Shown: positions 7,599-11,231 of the stretch, in pieces
Layout of the letters: the number at the start of each line of letters is the position of its first letter
Position numbering within the stretch: the first letter of the stretch is position 1
NCBI GenBank assembly: GCA_944373065.1
Contig: CALWAJ010000045.1
Location: 1-11,231 of the forward strand
Direction of reading: 5' to 3'
DNA length: 11,231 nt
DNA from: an uncultured Bacilli bacterium
GTDB taxonomy: Bacteria > Bacillota_I > Bacilli_A > RF39 > UBA660
Made by a program: the position numbers and the translations under genes
The notes under the pieces: generated by a model
Database searches by the model: none
What the model was told of the DNA's origin: nothing
The model's input: only the letters and a program-made list of their open reading frames with translations

Positions 7599-7646
7599 AA
7601 AAAAGTCATAAATACTAAAATTTTAGCAAATATTTATAACTTTTTT
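7599..7646 (-). terminator. Strong Rho-independent terminator after the surface-protein gene
   Basis: On the minus strand AAAAAAGT pairs with ACTTTTTT and ATAAATA with TATTTAT, with one G-T wobble between them, giving a 16-bp stem. The apical part contains a second palindrome, CTAAAATTTTAG. The arm ends in a T run. It starts 1 nt after the surface-protein stop. Because both arms end in A or T runs it could also work on the other strand. Confidence 0.85.
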
Positions 7647-7647
7647 A

Positions 7648-9339
7648 TTAAATAGATAACACATATGGATTAGAAATAGTTCCATCACCACTTGCAAAAT
7701 TATCAAAAGTTGATACATTTATTACTGGCCTTATGTATCCTTGATTATTAGCAAAGTTATAAGTTAAAGAAGTATTAGAAATAAACATTTGGGCCCCAAC
7801 ATAACCTAATCCTGCGGAATTACTGTATCCTGCTGGAGTCATAGTCCAAAATGGATTTGTAGTATCTTTATCTAAATAGATGGTGTTGTTAGTATTTATT
7901 GCTTTTCCAGCGAAAACAAGTTCATCTGCAGTTATAAGACCGGCTTTTAATCTATAACTTCCTCCATATTTTTCACTTGTAGTAGGACATTTTAAAGTTG
8001 GATAATTATCTTCTTTAAGTCCTGTTAGAGGTTGTCCTAATCTTTGAAAAGGCGCTCCTGATATTCCCATTAGTAAATTATTAGTAGTATTTAAATCACT
8101 TGTATCACTACAGAATCTTCCCCCTGTTACTTTAGGATTATAATTACTAGCACCTAGAGTATTTTTATACCAAGTATCTACTTCTTTTTTTATAAGAGAA
8201 GCAGTACCATCGTATGTATAACCTGTATATTTTTTATCTGTTATAGTTTGATTATAGGGAGTAACACCAATTGTATTAGAAGTAGAGGTAGGAGTTATAC
8301 TAGTACCATTATAAATTAATCTTAAACTTCCATCACCATTTACTCTTATTATTTTCCAGTACATCTTTTCTCCTGCTGAAGCTAATTTTATTTTATTGCT
8401 TTCAGTACAAGTACTATTAAAGGCTTGACAACTAGATAAAGTTTGAAAAATATATTCTGTACTTGAAGAGGTAGGACTTGTAGTTTTATAAACATAATAA
8501 TCTTCATCATAACTTCCAAACTGAACATTGTTATTATCTATATCTCCTCGATAATAATAACTTGTTCCGTCATCATCTTCACTGCTATATAAGCCAGATG
8601 TTACATAATTAGAGTCTTGTTCACTTTTATTAAATTGTAGGCCATTACTAGTATAGTTAAACATAGTTAATTTTTCTTCTTGTAAGCTATTATCAGCAAG
8701 AATAGTTTTAGTAGTCTCAGGTACATATTTATCACCAGACTGTCCATAGACATTAACTTTTACACTAAAGGTTAAATCTCCCCCATCATCTTGAGGATTA
8801 TAATCTTCATCTACATATAGTCTTAATCTATAGTCATTAGACTCACTACCACCCATACTACTTGTATATAAGCTCATCTCACCAGCAGGCCTTCCTGTAT
8901 ATACATTTTCACTTGTATCTTCAGTATATACATCTGGAGCCATTAAAGATGTTTCACTACCATCATTATTTATTTTAGTTAAATATAATTTTATATATTT
9001 ACCATCTATTTTTTTAGCATCACTATCAGTAACGTCTTTAGCACTAATTTCATAGTTGATATTTGTATCACCAACAATAGTACTACTTATAGTAAAATCA
9101 AAATACTCACCATCTGATAATCTTATCATACCAGTACTATCTGTCGTTGGTAAGGCTCCGTTTAAACTAATAGTATTACTACTTTCAGTATATTCCATTG
9201 TAATATAACCTGTTGTTATTTTGTTAACTTTTTCGCCTATACCACTATAACTAAATGCAGCCATAGATACACCTGATATTAGCAATATTACTGATAAAAA
9301 TAAACATAATATAAATATTACTTCTTTTCTCTTTGCCAT
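7648..9339 (-). CDS. Exported TasA-like surface protein with SipW-type signal region
   Basis: A 563-aa extracellular protein. The N-terminus has MAKRK, a hydrophobic core (7-23) and ISGVSMAAFS, matching the SipW-cognate signal class of TasA and camelysin-like proteins. NKITTGYITMEYTESSNTIS (39-58) follows and is TasA-like, heading a beta-rich domain to about residue 200. A Ser/Thr/Tyr/Asp-rich middle includes YYYRGDIDNNNVQFGSYDED (261-280). The C-terminal part carries MYWKIIRVNGDGSLRLIYNG (326-345), then FWTMTPAGYS, GYIRPVINVST and GTISNPYVL, an arrangement recalling uncharacterised DUF6273-like domains in gut Bacillota proteins. Mature-chain cysteines are C304, C311, C410 and C451; the CQAFNSTC pair could be disulfide-bonded. 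No LPXTG or membrane anchor is seen at the end. AAGGAG lies 9 nt before the ATG. The gene stands between two terminators. Fibre or adhesive role is inferred; a SipW peptidase is not encoded in this window. Confidence 0.8.
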   Translation of the reverse strand: MAKRKEVIFILCLFLSVILLISGVSMAAFSYSGIGEKVNKITTGYITMEYTESSNTISLNGALPTTDSTGMIRLSDGEYFDFTISSTIVGDTNINYEISAKDVTDSDAKKIDGKYIKLYLTKINNDGSETSLMAPDVYTEDTSENVYTGRPAGEMSLYTSSMGGSESNDYRLRLYVDEDYNPQDDGGDLTFSVKVNVYGQSGDKYVPETTKTILADNSLQEEKLTMFNYTSNGLQFNKSEQDSNYVTSGLYSSEDDDGTSYYYRGDIDNNNVQFGSYDEDYYVYKTTSPTSSSTEYIFQTLSSCQAFNSTCTESNKIKLASAGEKMYWKIIRVNGDGSLRLIYNGTSITPTSTSNTIGVTPYNQTITDKKYTGYTYDGTASLIKKEVDTWYKNTLGASNYNPKVTGGRFCSDTSDLNTTNNLLMGISGAPFQRLGQPLTGLKEDNYPTLKCPTTSEKYGGSYRLKAGLITADELVFAGKAINTNNTIYLDKDTTNPFWTMTPAGYSNSAGLGYVGAQMFISNTSLTYNFANNQGYIRPVINVSTFDNFASGDGTISNPYVLSI

Positions 9340-9362
9340 AATTATATACTCCTTACTATTTT

Positions 9363-9392
9363 ACTATATCACAAAACTACAACAATTAACAA
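9363..9392 (-). promoter_or_regulatory. Possible promoter of the surface-protein gene
   Basis: On the minus strand TTGTTA (9387-9392) and TATAGT (9363-9368) are 18 bp apart; a start near 9356 would lie just before AAGGAG at 9349-9354. A promoter is expected because a terminator separates this gene from the recombinase gene. An alternative pair is TTGTTG (9380-9385) with TAAAAT (9358-9363), but it would start inside the ribosome site. Confidence 0.33.
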
Positions 9393-9419
9393 CTAAAAAG
9401 CAGTAATAAGTTGTTAATT
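9384..9419. repeat. 11-bp perfect inverted repeat, alternative hairpin
   Basis: AATTAACAACT at 9384-9394 and its exact complement AGTTGTTAATT at 9409-9419 surround a 14-bp spacer. The right arm includes the recombinase stop codon, and the left arm overlaps the possible -35 of the surface-protein gene. It shares bases with the terminator stem, so only one of the two hairpins can form in a transcript. Confidence 0.6.
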
Positions 9420-9432
9420 ATTACTACTTTTT
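9395..9432 (-). terminator. Rho-independent terminator overlapping the end of the recombinase gene
   Basis: The minus strand reads AAAAAGTAGTAATAA, an 8-nt loop, then TTATTACTGCTTTTT: a 15-bp stem with one G-T wobble, ending in a T run. The left arm encodes the last codons of the recombinase and its TAA lies in the loop. A competing inverted repeat (9384-9394 with 9409-9419) overlaps it. Confidence 0.72.
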
Positions 9433-10316
9433 ACATTTCCTCTTGGAAAACTATGTAAGTATATATCTTTTAATCTATCATTAGTAATGTGGGTATATAT
9501 TTGCGTTGAAGAAATACTTTCGTGTCCTAATAACTCTTTAACAGATAAAATGTCACAGCCTTCATTTAAAAGGTGAGTAGCGAAAGAATGTCTTAACATA
9601 TGTGGTGATATATTTTTATGTAATGATGTTTTTTTGATTAAATTGGTAAGAATATATCTAACGCCTCTTTCTGTAATCTCTCTTCCTTGATTATTTAGGA
9701 CTAAGTAATCTGTATGAAATTTATTTAAAGTCTTATAGCCATCATTTAAGTATTGAGTTAATATTTCACTAGCATATTCTCCATAATTAACAATTCTTTC
9801 TTTACTACCTTTTCCATGAATAAGAATTGTTCTTTCACTTTTATTTATATCTTTTAATCTTATTTTAATTAGTTCCCCTACTCTTATTCCTGTCGCATAT
9901 AGTATTTCTAATACTAATCTATCTCTTTGTCCTAGAGGAGTATTTAAATTTGGAACAGCGAATAATTCTTCTAGTTCGTTATATTCAAAGTATCTAGGTA
10001 GTTTTTGTTCTTTTTTAGGAGATGAGATTAAATTAAAGAGATTTGTTTTAATTTTATTGTTATTACATAAATATCTATAGTAACTTCTAAGGGCACTGAG
10101 TTTTCTACTGATAGATGTTGATTTTTCATGTTTTTCTTCTTTTAAATAAGCTAAATATAGTCTTATATCACTATATTCTAGATGGAGATAATTAATATTT
10201 TCTTTTTCTAAATATTCTAAAAACTCAGTTATATCTCGTTCATAATTATCTGTAGTATAAGGAGAATAGTGTCTTTGATACTCTAAATATTCTAAATATT
10301 CATTTAGTTCTTTCAT
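9414..10316 (-). CDS. Xer-type tyrosine recombinase (XerC/XerD family)
   Basis: Site-specific tyrosine recombinase, 300 aa, the usual length for XerC/XerD chromosome-dimer-resolution enzymes. An N-terminal SAM-like DNA-binding domain (about 1-85) contains YSPYTTDNYERDITEFLEYL and SRKLSALRSYYRYL; the catalytic domain follows. All catalytic residues are present: R145 (ATGIRVGEL), K169 (HGKGSKER), H239 and R242 (HMLRHSFATHLL), H265 (LLGHESISSTQ) and the nucleophile Y274 (QIYTHIT). The C-terminus reads SFPRG where Xer proteins commonly end HPRA, followed by NVKSSNN. I cannot separate XerC from XerD by eye, so no symbol is given. Its ATG overlaps the upstream unknown gene by 4 bp, with AAAGGA 8 nt upstream. 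No integrase-like arm-binding domain, phage genes or att sites are visible, so a housekeeping role is likelier than a mobile element. Confidence 0.92.
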   Translation of the reverse strand: MKELNEYLEYLEYQRHYSPYTTDNYERDITEFLEYLEKENINYLHLEYSDIRLYLAYLKEEKHEKSTSISRKLSALRSYYRYLCNNNKIKTNLFNLISSPKKEQKLPRYFEYNELEELFAVPNLNTPLGQRDRLVLEILYATGIRVGELIKIRLKDINKSERTILIHGKGSKERIVNYGEYASEILTQYLNDGYKTLNKFHTDYLVLNNQGREITERGVRYILTNLIKKTSLHKNISPHMLRHSFATHLLNEGCDILSVKELLGHESISSTQIYTHITNDRLKDIYLHSFPRGNVKSSNN

Positions 10317-11080
10317 ATTCTATGTCCTTTATGAAGAGGTACAGCATCTATGTCCCCTCCTACCATTTCCGCTATTTCATCTTCTTCAAAGAACTCTTCA
10401 TATACTGTTTCATCAGGAGCAGCAACATTATAACCAAAGCCTTTAGAAGGTTCTTTTTTTAAGGAATAATTAGTGTCTAAGTTCTTTTTAACTTTTAAGT
10501 TAGATATTTTCTTTTTGGACTTATTAGCAAGGTATTTACGAAATACTTCATAATTTTGAAAGTTAAGTTCTATATTTTGTAAGGCTTCATAGTCTTGTTC
10601 TTCATAAGAATTACTTTCAATGAATCTTTTAACTAAAAAGGTAAATTTACTATCTTTATTAAATAGTTCTTCTATTCTTTCTATATCTTTATTAGTTATT
10701 AAATCTTCTAGTTCTTGAAAGCTTTTAACAAACAAAGTATTATTAGTAGAAACTAATTTGACATTTCTATAGCCATTTACTGTATAAATAGTATTTTTCT
10801 TCAATTTAGAAATTATATTATCTAAGTCTTTAATATCATAAATAACTCTTTGGTAATAAACTGTGCCTTTGTTGTTAGTTACTCTAATAGAATAATGATT
10901 TTTATTTTGGTACTTTCCTCCTAATTTATTACTAATTGCAAAGGCATCAGGATATAAAGATGTAAATTTATCTATGTCTTCTATTGTTTTAAGAGAAATG
11001 TTATCAAGTTTTACTACTTCCTGATCTTGATATTTACCCCATGTATAAACTGAACCTACTAACTCATAATATTTTGCCAT
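10313..11080 (-). CDS. Unrecognised 255-aa soluble protein, co-translated with the Xer recombinase
   Basis: I do not recognise this protein. It has no signal peptide, no membrane segment and no cysteine, and only one Trp. Residues 1-125 look like a mixed alpha/beta domain rich in Tyr, Asn and Lys (ELVGSVYTWGKYQ, YSIRVTNNKGTVYYQRVIYD). About 115-185 is helical and charged (FQELEDLI, ERIEELF, FLVKRFIE, FRKYLANKSKKK). A basic linker follows, then a very acidic C-terminal stretch (DETVYEEFFEEDEIAEMVGG) ending HKGHRI. The ATG at 11080 has AGAGG upstream and a promoter 20 nt further. Its TGA overlaps the recombinase ATG (ATGA), so the two are made together, suggesting a functional link or mere co-transcription. 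A protein- or nucleic-acid-binding role would fit the charge pattern, but that is guesswork. Confidence 0.72.
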   Translation of the reverse strand: MAKYYELVGSVYTWGKYQDQEVVKLDNISLKTIEDIDKFTSLYPDAFAISNKLGGKYQNKNHYSIRVTNNKGTVYYQRVIYDIKDLDNIISKLKKNTIYTVNGYRNVKLVSTNNTLFVKSFQELEDLITNKDIERIEELFNKDSKFTFLVKRFIESNSYEEQDYEALQNIELNFQNYEVFRKYLANKSKKKISNLKVKKNLDTNYSLKKEPSKGFGYNVAAPDETVYEEFFEEDEIAEMVGGDIDAVPLHKGHRI

Positions 11081-11099
11081 AGTGCCACCTCTTAAATAA

Positions 11100-11129
11100 A
11101 TTATAACAAAAATTCTTTACAAAGTACAA
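11100..11129 (-). promoter_or_regulatory. Promoter for the unknown gene and Xer recombinase
   Basis: The minus strand has TTGTAC (11124-11129), an 18-bp spacer and a perfect TATAAT (11100-11105) preceded by TGT (extended -10). Transcription would begin near 11093, practically at the ribosome site AGAGGTGG, giving a very short leader. The 35-bp repeats end 26 bp upstream of the -35. Confidence 0.62.
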
Positions 11130-11155
11130 TTTTTTTGCTATCATATTGTTGTATC

Positions 11156-11231
11156 AAAAAAGTGGAATACCCTTGCCGTAGTAGGGACTGAAAAAAGTGG
11201 AATACCCTTGCCGTAGTAGGGACTGAAAAAA
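11156..11231. repeat. 35-bp tandem direct repeat array, cut by window end
   Basis: Two identical consecutive 35-bp units (11156-11190 and 11191-11225) are followed by AAAAAA (11226-11231), the start of a third. Each unit is an A6 tract plus a 29-bp segment beginning GTGGAATACCC and ending GTAGGGACTG. The 29-bp part has 16 G+C, far above the surrounding sequence. It contains CCCT and AGGG that could form a short 4-bp stem. No open frame, and no differing spacer between units. The array lies upstream of the promoter at 11100-11129. Total copy number is unknown. Confidence 0.93.

Noticed and set aside
9384..9419. Possible dif/Xer recombination site next to the recombinase gene
   Set aside because: The 11-bp arms match in length, but the spacer is 14 bp instead of about 6, the arms are perfectly symmetric, and the sequence does not match the known Firmicutes dif pattern.
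11156..11231. Possible CRISPR array at the window end
   Set aside because: The two 35-bp units are identical and directly joined, with only an A6 tract between the 29-bp cores, so there are no distinct spacers. No cas gene is visible.
9414..11231. Integrative mobile element ending at the recombinase
   Set aside because: The recombinase has the short Xer form without an arm-binding domain, and there are no tRNA, att repeats, excisionase or phage/conjugation genes nearby.

Overview
The window is AT-rich, and every gene lies on the minus strand, so transcription runs from high to low coordinates. Gene families, Shine-Dalgarno sites and gene order all point to the Bacillota. The sequence looks like a small-genome uncultured Bacilli or Mollicutes-related gut lineage (RF39- or Erysipelotrichia-like); that placement is inference. 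TGA acts as a true stop (two ATGA stop/start overlaps, and stops of the HD-domain and YceD genes), so this is genetic code 11, not the mycoplasma code 4.

Layout in transcription order. (a) 11156-11231: two identical 35-bp tandem units plus the start of a third, cut by the window end. (b) 11080-9414: a promoter, an unrecognised 255-aa soluble protein, and a Xer-type tyrosine recombinase overlapping it by 4 bp, closed by an intrinsic terminator. (c) 9339-7648: a single-gene unit for a 563-aa exported TasA-like surface protein with a SipW-type signal region, closed by a strong terminator. (d) 7535-2359: comN-like regulator, secDF, rel and dtd, the same order as in Bacillus subtilis but without recJ and apt between secDF and rel. 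An AI-2E-family membrane protein follows dtd after 2 nt. (e) From an internal promoter near 1241-1269: an HD-domain hydrolase, YceD (DUF177) and ribosomal protein L32 (rpmF), the last cut by the window start.

How the genes fit together. Block (d) couples protein export (SecDF), the stringent response ((p)ppGpp synthesis and hydrolysis by Rel) and tRNA proofreading (Dtd). Block (e) is the conserved yceD-rpmF ribosome-linked pair with an HD enzyme in front. The exported surface protein is the most lineage-specific gene and sits between two terminators.

Most notable observations: (1) L32 starts with a nine-residue extension, MLKLDIQMF, followed by AVPFRK. It closely resembles the Prp-cleaved leader of Firmicutes ribosomal protein L27, which suggests that L32 is also proteolytically matured here. 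(2) SecDF carries Asn where the SecF half normally has a conserved membrane Asp of the proton path. (3) The 35-bp tandem repeat lies directly upstream of the unknown-gene/recombinase promoter. (4) The HD hydrolase has a hydrophobic C-terminal tail. (5) Two mutually exclusive hairpins overlap the end of the recombinase gene.
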